This document shows, piece after piece, positions 1-8,949 of a DNA stretch of 64,000 nt; the stretch's first letter is position 1, and every line of letters starts with the position of its first letter. Source of the DNA: CAZOEL01 sp964578835. GTDB lineage: Bacteria > Desulfobacterota > Syntrophobacteria > Syntrophobacterales > Syntrophobacteraceae. Made by a program: the position numbers and the translations under genes. The notes under the pieces are model-generated. The model worked only from the letters and a program-made list of their open reading frames with translations. It was not told the DNA's origin and did not search any database. The stretch is from assembly GCA_964578835.1 (NCBI GenBank), contig CAZOEL010000009.1, positions 1 through 64,000 on the forward strand. The letters run 5' to 3'.

Positions 1-64
1 TCGTGATAATTGACTGATAAAGAATTTGTGCGATCGCTCTCTTCGGTGGAAGCGTCCGCTAATA

Positions 65-207
65 AGCAGTTCTCATTTTGGCCGGCGTAGGGAGGGCAGA
101 GCATTTTCCCGCCCCCCGAAAACCAGCTCCATCCGCCAAATGGTGGGTGCGATAAAGCTACACCCACCCTGCAAGATTCAACTATCAGGTTTAAAATGAG
201 AACTGCT
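65..207. repeat. MITE-like element with 15-bp inverted ends
   Basis: The sequence AGCAGTTCTCATTTT (65-79) is matched perfectly in inverted orientation at 193-207. The 113-bp interior holds no gene but has GC-rich patches, including GGGTG/CACCC arms around 145-172. It lies in the gap upstream of priA. Two other short inverted-repeat-bounded elements of similar size occur later in the window, with different ends. No transposase is encoded. A non-autonomous mobile element is inferred; a simple long hairpin is the alternative. Confidence 0.5.
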
Positions 208-223
208 GTTCCTTTTGCTCTGT

Positions 224-253
224 TTGACCGGATCTCAGCGGCAATGCTATATA
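224..253 (+). promoter_or_regulatory. Candidate sigma70 promoter for priA
   Basis: TTGACC (224-229) and TATATA (248-253) are separated by 18 bp and end 40 bp before the priA start. This is read by eye only. Confidence 0.4.
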
Positions 254-293
254 TTAGCCGACAGATTCGGACAACCATGAGACGAGCGGACAA

Positions 294-2738
294 GTGACTG
301 AACTATTTGCAGAAATAGCATTATTTGGCGCATTGAGCAAGACGCTCCATTATCTCGTTCCTCCTCATCTTCTGAGAGAGCTCCAGCCCGGGTCCCGCGT
401 TATTGTTCCCTTGGGACGCCGCGAGGCCGTCGGCATTGTCGTGGCTCTGACGGAGACCAGGCCGGAAGCGGCGCCGGACGTCGCCTTCCGCCCCATCTCC
501 GCAGCCATGGACGCCAGGCCGCTGCTTCCGCCGGACCTGTTGAAGCTATGCCAATGGATATCGGGTTATTACTTCTACCCATTGGGTGAAGTGCTCCATG
601 GCGCCCTCCCCTCCGGCATGCAAGCGACGCCCGAAAGGTATTACTCCCTTGGCGTTAAGGACCCAGCTTACGCAGAAAGCCGCCTGCCTTCGGAGCTCTA
701 TTCGCTGCTCTCCAAGTCGGGTAGAGTATCCCTGAAGGAAATTGCAGATAAGACCTCCTTCAAAGAAAGGCTCCCGGAGGTTTTGAGCAGATTTGAGCGC
801 GAGGGGCTTGTTGAATGCTTCTTCGAATGGAGCGCTGCGAAAATCGGCGTCAAGATGGTGAAACAAGCAAGGCTCGTTGCAGCGCCGGATAGCGCTCGGA
901 TCGAGAAGAGCGACTCGCTGCGTCGACTGGTTCAGGTCATGGATGAGTCGGGCGGCGTCCTTCCCACGAAGAGTCTTCGGCAGCTTGTAAAAAACGCTGA
1001 TTACTGGATTAACAAGTTAAAAGGAGAGGGATCGATTGAGGTAGAAGAAATCGAAGAGATTAGAGAATCGTCGCTTGCGCAGGAATTGGCGCTCTCTCCG
1101 CCTCATACACTTACTCCCGCCCAGGATGCTGTATTGAACCGCATCCTGCCCAACATCGCCGACCGCAAATTCCAGACGTTCCTTCTTTTTGGTGTGACTG
1201 GAAGCGGAAAAACAGAAATCTACCTGCAGCTGGTTGAAAAGACGCTTGAGATGGGTAAGGGAGCGCTTGTACTCGTTCCGGAGATCGCCATCAGCACGCA
1301 AATGGAAGCGTTCTTCCGCCAAAGGTTCGGCAACCAGCTCGCGGTTTGTCACAGCGGAATGTCTCCCGGATCGCGCCTTGACCAATGGAAAGAAGCCTTA
1401 TCGGGGAAGAGAAAGGTGGTGCTCGGAGTCCGCTCCGCCGTTTTTATGCCCGTAGCGGATCTCGGGATCATCATCGTGGATGAGGAGCACGATCCATCCT
1501 ACAAGCAGGACGACCACCTGCGTTACCATGCGAGGGATGTCGCCATCATGAGGGCGAGTCTTCTCGAGATACCGATATTGTTGGGGTCTGCAACCCCGTC
1601 CCTTCAGTCAATTCACCAATACCGCTCCAATCGTTACGAGCTCCTGAGGCTCCCGTCACGCATTCTCGAACGTCCTCTTCCCACGCTCGAGATCGTGGAC
1701 ATGCGCAGAGAGCCCCGTAAAAGCGGCGTCTTGTCCAGGGCTCTTCAGAAAGCATTGGTCGAGACTGTGGAAGAAGGCCGACAAGCGCTCATTTTTCTCA
1801 ACAGAAGAGGCTTTGCAACCCATTTTCTGTGCAATGTCTGCGGGAACGCGCTCCAGTGCAATCATTGCAGCGTAAGCCTCACTTATCATCAAAAAGAGGA
1901 TCGGCTGCGATGCCATTACTGCGCCTGGGAGCGCACGGTTCCAGAGCGGTGTCCCTCTTGTGGCCATGATGCGCTTGTCTCTCACGGCTTCGGCACGGAG
2001 CGCGTCGAAAAGGAAATAAAGCGTCTTCTGCCCGGCGAGCCCGTAGTCAGGATCGACCGCGATACGGTTACTCATTCAAAGCGCATGGTGGAATACTTCA
2101 ATGCGGTGAGGCATAACAAGGCAAAGGTATTGGTGGGAACTCAGATGATCGCAAAAGGGCATGATTTCCCAAACATCACTCTGGTTGGAATCATCAATGC
2201 CGATGCGGCGCTGCAAATCCCCGATTTCAGAGCGGGCGAAACTACTGTGCAGTTGCTGATGCAGGTTTCTGGAAGAGCCGGGCGTGGCGAAGCCCCGGGA
2301 CGAGCGATCCTTCAGACCTACAACCCGACTCATTACACCATCCAGTCCATACTGGACGTCGATTACATGGGCTTTTGCTCAAAAGAGCTGGAATCGAGAG
2401 AGATCCTTCAGTATCCGCCATTTGCAAGGCTGCTAAGAATTCTTATCACAGCCGCCAAGGAGCAAACAGCTCAGGAGGCGGCAGCCGAGCTCGCGGCCTT
2501 GTGCAGGCAGACAGCCGCCCAACTGCGCGAGCGCGACCGGCATATCGCCGTTCTTGGCCCATCCCCTGCTCCGCTCGCTAAGCTCAACAATCGCTACCGA
2601 CAACATATTTTTGTCAAAGCGTGGATGAACAGAGATCTTCAGGAATTCTCCGAAACGGTTTTGAACCAAGCAAGGATCAAACCCGTATTCCGTCGCGTCC
2701 AGATCACTTTCGATCGAGATCCTCTCGCAAGCCTTTAA
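294..2738 (+). CDS. priA: Primosomal protein N' (replication restart helicase PriA)
   Basis: PriA is the superfamily 2 DNA helicase that recognises abandoned replication forks and reloads the replisome. The 814-residue product has the usual order: N-terminal 3'-DNA-binding domain, then a helicase core with Walker A GVTGSGKT (about residues 300-307), the DEEH box (about 396-399) and LGSATPS. A zinc-binding insertion of paired CxxC motifs (CNVCG, CNHC, CHYC, CPSCG, from about residue 512) follows, then the C-terminal helicase lobe with QVSGRAGRG. Full length compared with family members of about 730-830 residues. The start is a GTG; no in-frame ATG lies just upstream, and the ribosome binding site is weak. 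It appears monocistronic or first in a string with the radical SAM gene 41 bp downstream. High confidence. Confidence 0.97.
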   Translation: MTELFAEIALFGALSKTLHYLVPPHLLRELQPGSRVIVPLGRREAVGIVVALTETRPEAAPDVAFRPISAAMDARPLLPPDLLKLCQWISGYYFYPLGEVLHGALPSGMQATPERYYSLGVKDPAYAESRLPSELYSLLSKSGRVSLKEIADKTSFKERLPEVLSRFEREGLVECFFEWSAAKIGVKMVKQARLVAAPDSARIEKSDSLRRLVQVMDESGGVLPTKSLRQLVKNADYWINKLKGEGSIEVEEIEEIRESSLAQELALSPPHTLTPAQDAVLNRILPNIADRKFQTFLLFGVTGSGKTEIYLQLVEKTLEMGKGALVLVPEIAISTQMEAFFRQRFGNQLAVCHSGMSPGSRLDQWKEALSGKRKVVLGVRSAVFMPVADLGIIIVDEEHDPSYKQDDHLRYHARDVAIMRASLLEIPILLGSATPSLQSIHQYRSNRYELLRLPSRILERPLPTLEIVDMRREPRKSGVLSRALQKALVETVEEGRQALIFLNRRGFATHFLCNVCGNALQCNHCSVSLTYHQKEDRLRCHYCAWERTVPERCPSCGHDALVSHGFGTERVEKEIKRLLPGEPVVRIDRDTVTHSKRMVEYFNAVRHNKAKVLVGTQMIAKGHDFPNITLVGIINADAALQIPDFRAGETTVQLLMQVSGRAGRGEAPGRAILQTYNPTHYTIQSILDVDYMGFCSKELESREILQYPPFARLLRILITAAKEQTAQEAAAELAALCRQTAAQLRERDRHIAVLGPSPAPLAKLNNRYRQHIFVKAWMNRDLQEFSETVLNQARIKPVFRRVQITFDRDPLASL

Positions 2739-2779
2739 ATACATGACTCTTCATTATTTCACGCAAAGGGAGCCATTGC

Positions 2780-4462
2780 ATGGCTGACATTCTTCTCATC
2801 CAGCCTCCGATACGGGACTTTTATCTCACGGCAAAAAGAACCATCCCCTACGGCCTTGCCTGCATAGCTTCGTCGCTCATACATAGCGGCTTTAGCGTCG
2901 AGATTCTCGATTGCCTCGCAACCTCGAGGTCAAAGAAGATCGCTCTTCCAGATGAAATGTCCTACCTCAAGGAGTATTACGCAAGACAGGACGTTTCTCC
3001 ATTCGCTCTTTTCCATCACTTCAAGCATTTCGGCTATAGCTTCCAACACATTGGCGAAGCGGTTCGCCGGTCCGGCGCTTTTCTGGTGGGCATATCTTCG
3101 CTTTTCACAGCTTACAGCGAGGAAGCGTTGAAGACGGCCCGTGTCGTAAAAGAGCGTCATCCCCAATGCGTTGTGGTAATGGGAGGTCATCATCCGACAG
3201 AAATGCCTGAAGAAGTAATGCGCTGCGAGGCCGTGGACTATGTGCTCCGAGGCGAAGGCGAGGCGTCGATGCCGGCTCTGGCGAGAGCTCTCCGAAGTCG
3301 GTCAAGCCTTGAAGACGTGCCTGGACTCGTCTTTAGAACCCCTCGGGGCGGCATAGAGACCCGCGAGCCCGTCTATGCGCATCAGCTCGACTTACACCCT
3401 TTTCCCGCTTCTCACCTCATCGATCACCGTTTCTACAGGAGGTCAGGGAAAGGAAGCGCAGTCGTCATGGCGAGCCGGGGATGCCCGATGCGATGCTCCT
3501 ATTGCTCGGTCGGCGCAATGTCCGGCATCCCTTACAGACGAAGAAGCCTCGATTCGGTTCTGCGCGAGATAGACAAGGCTATAACAGACCACGACGCCGG
3601 TTTCATCGATTTTGAGGATGAAAATATCTCCATGGAAAAAGAGTGGTTCCTCGACCTCCTCGAAGCCGTGAAAGAAAGATACGGCGCGCGCGGAATTGAG
3701 CTCAGAGCGATGAACGGATTATTTCCTCCCTCTCTTGACAAGAGAGTGATCCGGGCTATGAAGGACGCCGGCTTCAAGACCTTGAACCTCTCCCTTGGAA
3801 CGGCCTCACCCGAGCAAGCCAAAAGATTCCGAAGACCGCGCGTCAGAGAGGCCTTTGATGAAGCGCTCCATTACGCCGAACAATGCGGACTCGACGCCGT
3901 GGGTTACATCATCGTTGGAGCGCCGGGCCAAGAGGCTCAGGAATCGGTCGTGGATCTCGTCTATCTGGCTCGAAGGCGCGTCCTCGCAGGAGTTTCCGTT
4001 TACTATCCTTCTCCCGGAAGCGAAGATTACGCAAAATGCCGAAGGGAGGGAATTCTGCCCGGGCAGAGGTCGCTTTTGAGGTCGACAGCTATTCCGATAT
4101 CCGACTCCACCACGAGAAAAGATTCCGTTACGCTGCTCAGATTGAGTAGAATCCTTAACTTCATGAAATCGCTGATCGACGCGGGGGAGGCGTTACCCGT
4201 TCCGTCCAAGCTCGATTGTCAACGGTTGCAGGCGATCGACATTTCAGAGAGGCGCCGGGCAGGAAGAGCTCTCCTGCAGGCCTTTTTGCACGACGGCGCC
4301 ATACGGGGGGTCACTCCGGAGGGCGAAGCATTCGAGCACATCGCCTCAAGGGAGCTAACGAAATCGTTTATTGGGACTCTTGAGGAAATCCGAGGCTTTT
4401 CGTCCAGTTGTTTGTTTGTCCCTTTTGTTGAAAAAGACTTGCAAAATGCTATATTAGTATAG
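2780..4462 (+). CDS. B12-binding domain radical SAM protein
   Basis: This 560-residue protein combines an N-terminal cobalamin-binding-like (Rossmann) region with a radical SAM core. The N-terminus (MADILLIQPP) and the stretch GGHHPTEMPEEVMRC and VLRGEGE (about residues 134-160) are typical of B12-binding radical SAM proteins. The [4Fe-4S] cysteines are C235, C239 and C242 in GCPMRCSYCSV. Such proteins carry out methylations or other radical rearrangements; the substrate cannot be read from sequence. A Shine-Dalgarno AAGGGAG precedes the ATG. The gene stands between priA and the DUF151 nuclease, and the promoter of the latter overlaps its last codons. Family assignment is firm, function unknown. 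Confidence 0.9.
   Translation: MADILLIQPPIRDFYLTAKRTIPYGLACIASSLIHSGFSVEILDCLATSRSKKIALPDEMSYLKEYYARQDVSPFALFHHFKHFGYSFQHIGEAVRRSGAFLVGISSLFTAYSEEALKTARVVKERHPQCVVVMGGHHPTEMPEEVMRCEAVDYVLRGEGEASMPALARALRSRSSLEDVPGLVFRTPRGGIETREPVYAHQLDLHPFPASHLIDHRFYRRSGKGSAVVMASRGCPMRCSYCSVGAMSGIPYRRRSLDSVLREIDKAITDHDAGFIDFEDENISMEKEWFLDLLEAVKERYGARGIELRAMNGLFPPSLDKRVIRAMKDAGFKTLNLSLGTASPEQAKRFRRPRVREAFDEALHYAEQCGLDAVGYIIVGAPGQEAQESVVDLVYLARRRVLAGVSVYYPSPGSEDYAKCRREGILPGQRSLLRSTAIPISDSTTRKDSVTLLRLSRILNFMKSLIDAGEALPVPSKLDCQRLQAIDISERRRAGRALLQAFLHDGAIRGVTPEGEAFEHIASRELTKSFIGTLEEIRGFSSSCLFVPFVEKDLQNAILV
4428..4455 (+). promoter_or_regulatory. Candidate sigma70 promoter inside the radical SAM 3' end
   Basis: TTGAAA (4428-4433), a 16-bp spacer and TATATT (4450-4455) lie in the last codons of the radical SAM gene, 42 bp before the DUF151 ATG. 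This would allow independent transcription of the nuclease gene. Confidence 0.5.
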
Positions 4463-4496
4463 GGTCGATATTCCTTAAAACATTCAGGAGGAGACA

Positions 4497-4952
4497 ATGG
4501 AAGCCAATGACTTCGTAACAGTGACTGATGTTTACATCAAGACAGACCGAATACAAGGAAACATGGTTGTCCTGAAGGAATTCGAGACATCTAGCGAATA
4601 TTTTCTCATGTTTGTCGGAGATGCTGAGATAACCGCCATAGCAAAAGAGAAGGGACTCGTAGATCCCAAGCGCCCCCTCACGCATGACCTGTATCTATCC
4701 ATCATCGACCGCGCCGGCGTCCGCTTCGATCGCGTAGAGATATACGGGATGCAGGAAAATACGTACTATGCAAAAGTCTACGCCGTCGTAGAGGAACAGG
4801 AAGTTTTCTTCGACAGTCGTCCAAGCGACGCCGTTGCATTGGCGCTCAACCGCAAATGTCCTATTATGGTCCACAAGAAACTGCTGCGCAGAGAACTGAG
4901 CGAAGAGGAAGTACAGGAATACGAACTGATAGTAAAGACGGTGAAATTCTGA
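4497..4952 (+). CDS. Bifunctional nuclease (BFN/DUF151) family protein
   Basis: The 151-residue product is a single BFN (DUF151) domain. Recognisable features are the N-terminal strand-rich segment, the central THDLYLSIIDRAG and the signature SRPSDAVALALN (about residues 107-118). Family members studied in plants and Thermotoga have RNase/DNase-type activity or a fold linked to it; the role in bacteria of this type is not settled. A strong ribosome binding site (AGGAGGAG) precedes the ATG, and a sigma70-like promoter lies in the upstream gene. The 3' side has a long imperfect hairpin. Confidence 0.88.
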   Translation: MEANDFVTVTDVYIKTDRIQGNMVVLKEFETSSEYFLMFVGDAEITAIAKEKGLVDPKRPLTHDLYLSIIDRAGVRFDRVEIYGMQENTYYAKVYAVVEEQEVFFDSRPSDAVALALNRKCPIMVHKKLLRRELSEEEVQEYELIVKTVKF

Positions 4953-4993
4953 TCCACGCCGCTTCTTCGATCATTTGGCCGCAAGGTTTTGCA

Positions 4994-5063
4994 GAGGGCG
5001 GAGAGTGAGAAGAACAGAAGAGACTCAAGGCGCTTATTCTGTTCTTCTCTCCCTTCGCCCCTC
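4994..5063 (+). terminator. Long imperfect hairpin after the DUF151 gene
   Basis: The left arm GAGTGAGAAGAACAGA region (4994-5018) pairs with TCTGTTCTTCTCTC and following bases (5038-5063) to give a stem of about 24 bp with a few mismatches. It is not followed by a clean T run, so it may be a processing or stability element instead of an intrinsic terminator. Confidence 0.5.
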
Positions 5064-5082
5064 TATTTCCGCCATTTTTGTA

Positions 5083-5203
5083 TTGACTCGGATGCACGTT
5101 TTCGTTAGAGGGGGAGACGGAAAATCGGAGCTGGACAATTACGCTAATATCATTTCGAGCTGTGATGGTATGCTTGATTAGCCGGTTTTTCCGGCTTTCT
5201 TGT
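5083..5203 (+). ncRNA. Possible small RNA with intrinsic terminator
   Basis: A TTGACT (5083-5088) and a weak TTAGAG (5105-5110) could form a promoter. Some 70 bp downstream a compact intrinsic terminator is clear: AGCCGG (5180-5185), TTTTT loop, CCGGCT (5191-5196), then a T-rich tail. No ORF with a ribosome binding site fits between them. The terminator is solid; the existence of a transcript is speculative. Confidence 0.25.
5180..5203 (+). terminator. Intrinsic terminator
   Basis: A perfect six-base-pair GC stem (AGCCGG/CCGGCT) with a five-T loop is followed by TTCTTGTTT. It ends transcription from the 5.0-5.2 kb region before the small basic peptide gene. Confidence 0.7.
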
Positions 5204-5259
5204 TTATTTACCCATTAATCAAAAATCAACGCATCATTAAGAAACAAAGGAGGGATTCC

Positions 5260-5376
5260 GTGAGCAAGCATAAGAAATCAGAGAGGAAAAAAGAGCTGGA
5301 CCGCAGACGTCGCCGCAAGGAAGAAAAGAGAAAGCTCAAAATAAAAGAGGCGAAGCTGGCCGCCGCCGCAAAATAG
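5260..5376 (+). CDS. Tiny, highly basic Lys/Arg-rich peptide (38 aa)
   Basis: A GTG-started reading frame of 38 codons follows a strong Shine-Dalgarno sequence (AAGGAGGG, 5247-5254, spacing 5). The peptide begins MSKHKKSERKKELDRRRRRK and ends KLAAAAK; nearly all residues are Lys, Arg, Glu or Ala, predicting one charged helix. It somewhat resembles the short basic DUF6800-type proteins, but this is only a composition match. Nucleic-acid or ribosome binding is a guess. It follows a terminator and precedes the RdgC-like gene by 55 bp, so it may be the first gene of that unit. Confidence 0.55.
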   Translation: MSKHKKSERKKELDRRRRRKEEKRKLKIKEAKLAAAAK

Positions 5377-5431
5377 GCCTCGCCCGGTTCCCTTGTGTGT
5401 TGACCTTTAGAGATTTCATTCAGGATGCTCC

Positions 5432-6610
5432 ATGGGCATTAAAGCCGCCTCCGCCACTTTTACCCGTTTTTTCGTACCCGATCCCGTCACCGAGGATTTC
5501 TGGAGCTTTGTTGATGAGAAGCTCCAGGCAGGTAAGTTCAAGGAATACGAAGACGACCAGGAAACGGCTGTCGGCTTTTCATCCTGGGACGATTTTTTCG
5601 ATTCCGATTTTGCCCACGGATCATACCACAAGGGCGAATACGTCGCATTCAACTTCAGAGTCGATCAGAAAAAGGTCCCGGCGATCATAACAAAGCAGTA
5701 CGTAAGGCAGGCGGTGCAAAAGTACCGGGACGAGCACGAAGGCAAATGGCCATCGCGCAAGGAAAGGCAGGAGATGCAGGAGAACATGCGCGCAATGCTT
5801 CTCAAGCGCTCACTGCCGAAACCTTCCGCCTGCGAGATAGTATGGAGCCCAACCGGGAAGTGGATGTATCTCGGAACCACCAGCACCAAGACGATGGAGC
5901 TTTTTCTGGAATACTTCGAAAGACAGTTTCGTCTCTTTCCCGTTCCGCTCTATCATGCTCAGTGGGCGCTCAACCTGCTTCCTCTTGATGGTCGCCAAAA
6001 GGATGTGCTGAGCTCTCTGGTGAACGTTCAATCCCCTACGGCCCTCGATGAAGGGCGCTTTCTAGGCTTCGAGCTCCTCACCTGGCTATGGTTCTTCTCA
6101 GAACAGTCCAGTGGCGCCATCCGGATAGCGCCGGACAAATTCGCCAATGTGCATCTTGGCGAAAAGATGGTCCTCAGCCTTCCCGGAGAAGGCAAAGAGC
6201 GGGTTGTTTGCACCACACAGGCGAATGCTCTGGACGAGGCTCGAACGGCGCTCCAGAACGGAAAGCTCGTCCAGGAAATTCAGCTTTTCCTCATGACGGG
6301 AGAAAATGAGTACTTTGTAACTCTGGACAGTTCCCTTTGGGCCATCAAGGGGCTCAAGACCCCGAAGCAACTCTCGGAGCATGACGAAGAAGACGCGGAT
6401 GGAAAATTTCTCGAGAAAATGTATTTCATCGAGGAGGCGACTGCTGTCCTGCATGCCCTTTATTTGAGATTTCTTTCCGAACGTTTGAGCCCGGGCTGGG
6501 AGTCCGATTTCTTACCTCAGCTCAAGGAGTGGATAGCTTCGAGGGGAGAATCCGCCGGCGAGGCAGGGGAAGCGGCGCAAAAAGAGGAGCCGGCATCCCA
6601 CCCATTCTAA
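5432..6610 (+). CDS. rdgC: RdgC-like recombination-associated protein (delta type)
   Basis: The 392-residue protein resembles the long RdgC-like proteins of deltaproteobacteria. The N-terminus (SATFTRFFVPDPV), KGEYVAFNFRVDQKKVP (about 68-84), the helical KYRDEH/RKERQEMQENM segment, LPKPSACEIVW and the pair of LGTTSTK-like strands follow that pattern. RdgC forms a ring on duplex DNA and restrains RecA in Escherichia coli. The C-terminal half diverges, with an Asp/Glu-rich patch (EHDEEDADG) and a low-complexity Gly/Ala/Glu tail. The gene is followed 36 bp downstream by an unknown membrane protein in the same direction. I recognise the family from pattern memory; a profile search would settle it. 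Confidence 0.72.
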   Translation: MGIKAASATFTRFFVPDPVTEDFWSFVDEKLQAGKFKEYEDDQETAVGFSSWDDFFDSDFAHGSYHKGEYVAFNFRVDQKKVPAIITKQYVRQAVQKYRDEHEGKWPSRKERQEMQENMRAMLLKRSLPKPSACEIVWSPTGKWMYLGTTSTKTMELFLEYFERQFRLFPVPLYHAQWALNLLPLDGRQKDVLSSLVNVQSPTALDEGRFLGFELLTWLWFFSEQSSGAIRIAPDKFANVHLGEKMVLSLPGEGKERVVCTTQANALDEARTALQNGKLVQEIQLFLMTGENEYFVTLDSSLWAIKGLKTPKQLSEHDEEDADGKFLEKMYFIEEATAVLHALYLRFLSERLSPGWESDFLPQLKEWIASRGESAGEAGEAAQKEEPASHPF

Positions 6611-6646
6611 CTCGCCAGTTGGTGAGATCGGTGCTGCTAAACTAAA

Positions 6647-7708
6647 ATGAATGCCGACTTTGTGCAGATTCTTTTGAACGAGTTGGGGAAGCACTGGGTT
6701 AGCGCTTTTTTCCTGCTCCTTACCACTTCTGTTATACTCGTGATTCTGGGGGTTCGCTGGCGGCTGAGGCGCCGCTGGAAAAGATTGCTCGAGGAAAGAT
6801 TCAACGAGGAGAACGAGCTCGATACTCTGCCTCCCATGGGTCCCGAGGACCTCGAGGCGCTCGAGATGATCAAGCAGTTCCGCCAGGAAGTCTGGGATAT
6901 ACCGGAGGCGGAGCTGCAGCTGAACATGGAGGCGCTAAGTCAGCGGGCAACCCGGATTATCCGCTCCATCGCCTCCGTATATCATCCGAATGTCGAAATA
7001 CCGCAGTATGAAGCATCCCTTCTGGAAGTGCTCCAGATGGTTCGCAGGGTTAGCTCCAAGCTCCATCGTTTTGCAAACATACTGCCCTTCAAGTTTCTCG
7101 GCGCCCGCAAGCTCAGCGACTATCAGCGCTACTACCAGGTTTACAGGAAGATAAACGAAAACCCCGTTCTTCAAATCCTCAAACGCAACCCTCACCTCTA
7201 CAAGGCGGCCAGGCTGGCCATGAACATTAAAAACCTGAGCAATCCTCTCTACTGGGCAAGCAAGGAGCTGAGTCGGGAGGGCTATTTCTATGCGCTGCGC
7301 TGGTTCTACCTCACCTTTGTGAGCCAGGTGGGCAGAGAAGCCATGCGTCTTTTCAACGGTCGCCATTTTCAGACGGAAGAGGACCGGGACGCAACGCTCG
7401 CATGCTATCGGCTCTTCACATTTGCCCGCTCTTGGGGCGGTCCTTCTGGAGAGGAATGGGCCATTCTGGTTGATTTTATTGCCGCTCACTCGGCTCTGGA
7501 ATCCGAGGTCAAGCTTCACATCCTTTCAAGATGCTCCCAAAACCGTCTTCCCAAAGACCTCGACAAGCAGGAGTTTCAAACCAAATCCGGCCGTAAATGG
7601 TATCAGGAAGGGCTGAAGCGCCTCCAGGCGCAGGAGAAGGATAAGTCAGCCTTCAAATTCCAGGTCGTGGAGAAAGAGCTATCTCGCCTCGATAAAATAG
7701 AAGAATGA
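6647..7708 (+). CDS. Unknown membrane-anchored protein
   Basis: I do not recognise this 353-residue protein. One transmembrane segment (about residues 14-36, HWVSAFFLLLTTSVILVILG) is followed by a strongly basic stop-transfer stretch (RWRLRRRWK), so the bulk is predicted cytoplasmic. The soluble part is helical and rich in Leu, Arg and aromatic residues, with no visible catalytic motif. It sits directly after the RdgC-like gene and probably shares its transcript. It converges with rocD on the other strand, leaving 41 bp between them. Confidence 0.7.
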   Translation: MNADFVQILLNELGKHWVSAFFLLLTTSVILVILGVRWRLRRRWKRLLEERFNEENELDTLPPMGPEDLEALEMIKQFRQEVWDIPEAELQLNMEALSQRATRIIRSIASVYHPNVEIPQYEASLLEVLQMVRRVSSKLHRFANILPFKFLGARKLSDYQRYYQVYRKINENPVLQILKRNPHLYKAARLAMNIKNLSNPLYWASKELSREGYFYALRWFYLTFVSQVGREAMRLFNGRHFQTEEDRDATLACYRLFTFARSWGGPSGEEWAILVDFIAAHSALESEVKLHILSRCSQNRLPKDLDKQEFQTKSGRKWYQEGLKRLQAQEKDKSAFKFQVVEKELSRLDKIEE

Positions 7709-7749
7709 AAGAAGGCGTACTCCTGACCTCATCCACCTCCCTCGCTCAA

Positions 7750-8949
7750 TCACCCATTGAGGACTGAAGCAATCCTCTCCGACGCCCAATCGATATCGCC
7801 TTTGGTAATGATCAAAGGCGGAGCAATTCTGATAACATTCTCGTGAGTTTCTTTACAGAGCAGTCCCGCTTGCATCAACCGCTCACAATAGCGTCTCGCG
7901 CCGCCGGCTTCTGGAAGAAGCTCGATGCCGATCATAAGCCCCTTGCCTCGAATCTCCTTTACCAGTGGGCTTGCTATTTCCTTGAGTCGGGAAAGCAAAT
8001 AGTCGCCCATCGTTGCGGCGTTCTCGATCATATTCTCCTCAATCAACGCTTTGATGGCCGCCCTTGCCACTGCACAGGCCAGCGGATTGCCTCCGAACGT
8101 GCTCCCATGCTCGCCCGGCATAAAAACCCCGAGCACTTCTTTGTTGGAGAGAACGGCCGAGATGGGATAGAAGCCTCCCGAGAGGGCTTTTCCAATGAGG
8201 GTAACATCCGCCTCGACTCCCTCGTGCTCCTCGGCGAAAAGCTTCCCTGTGCGCCCGAGCCCGGTTTGAATTTCATCCATGATGAGGACAACATTGCGCT
8301 CGGTGCAAATAGAGCGGACCTCTTTCAGATACCCGGAAGGCGGAATAATGACCCCGGCTTCTCCCTGGATCGGTTCGATCAGAAGCCCCACGGTGTTTTC
8401 AGTAATCGCCGATTCGAAAGCCCTCGCATCTCCAAACGGAATGATCTTGAAACCAGGCGTGAATGGACCGAAATCCTCCCGGTATAGACGCTCACTGCTG
8501 AACCCGATGACTGTGATCGTCCGCCCATGGAAATTGTTCTCACACACGATTATTTCCGCCTTGTCCGCGGGAACGCCCTTGACTCTGTAGCCCCATTTTC
8601 GAACCGCTTTGATGGCCGTCTCAACCGCTTCAGCCCCACTGTTCATGGGCAGCACGCTGTGAGAGCGTGTAAGATTGCATATCTCCTTATAAAACTGGCC
8701 GAGTTGCTCATTGCGGAAAGCCCGGGAAGTCAAAGTCAATTTTTGCGCCTGCTCGATCATGGCCTTCAATATGGCTGGATGGCAATGCCCCTGGTTGAGA
8801 GCCGAATATGCCGAAAGACAGTCAAGATACTTTCTTCCCTCGACATCCCACGCCCAAATGCCCTCCCCGCGCTCGAGCACAACGTCTAAAGGCTTGTAGT
8901 TTTTTGCTCCGTATTGATCTTCAAGATCGATATAATGCCGGGCGTACAT
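7750..8949 (-). CDS. rocD: Ornithine aminotransferase (ornithine-oxo-acid transaminase)
   Basis: This class III PLP-dependent aminotransferase moves the delta-amino group of ornithine to 2-oxoglutarate, giving glutamate semialdehyde and glutamate. The 399-residue length is typical. The PLP lysine is K254 in LIGKALSGGFYPISAV, the ring-nitrogen Asp is D225 in MDEIQTGLGRTG, and MNSGAEAVE (102-110) binds the phosphate. Similarity to RocD is stronger than to ArgD or GABA aminotransferase (N-terminal YGAKNYKPLDVVL, SAYSALNQGH). A clear ribosome binding site (GAAAGGAGAAAC) precedes the ATG. It is a lone minus-strand gene. Confidence 0.93.
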   Translation of the reverse strand: MYARHYIDLEDQYGAKNYKPLDVVLERGEGIWAWDVEGRKYLDCLSAYSALNQGHCHPAILKAMIEQAQKLTLTSRAFRNEQLGQFYKEICNLTRSHSVLPMNSGAEAVETAIKAVRKWGYRVKGVPADKAEIIVCENNFHGRTITVIGFSSERLYREDFGPFTPGFKIIPFGDARAFESAITENTVGLLIEPIQGEAGVIIPPSGYLKEVRSICTERNVVLIMDEIQTGLGRTGKLFAEEHEGVEADVTLIGKALSGGFYPISAVLSNKEVLGVFMPGEHGSTFGGNPLACAVARAAIKALIEENMIENAATMGDYLLSRLKEIASPLVKEIRGKGLMIGIELLPEAGGARRYCERLMQAGLLCKETHENVIRIAPPLIITKGDIDWASERIASVLNG

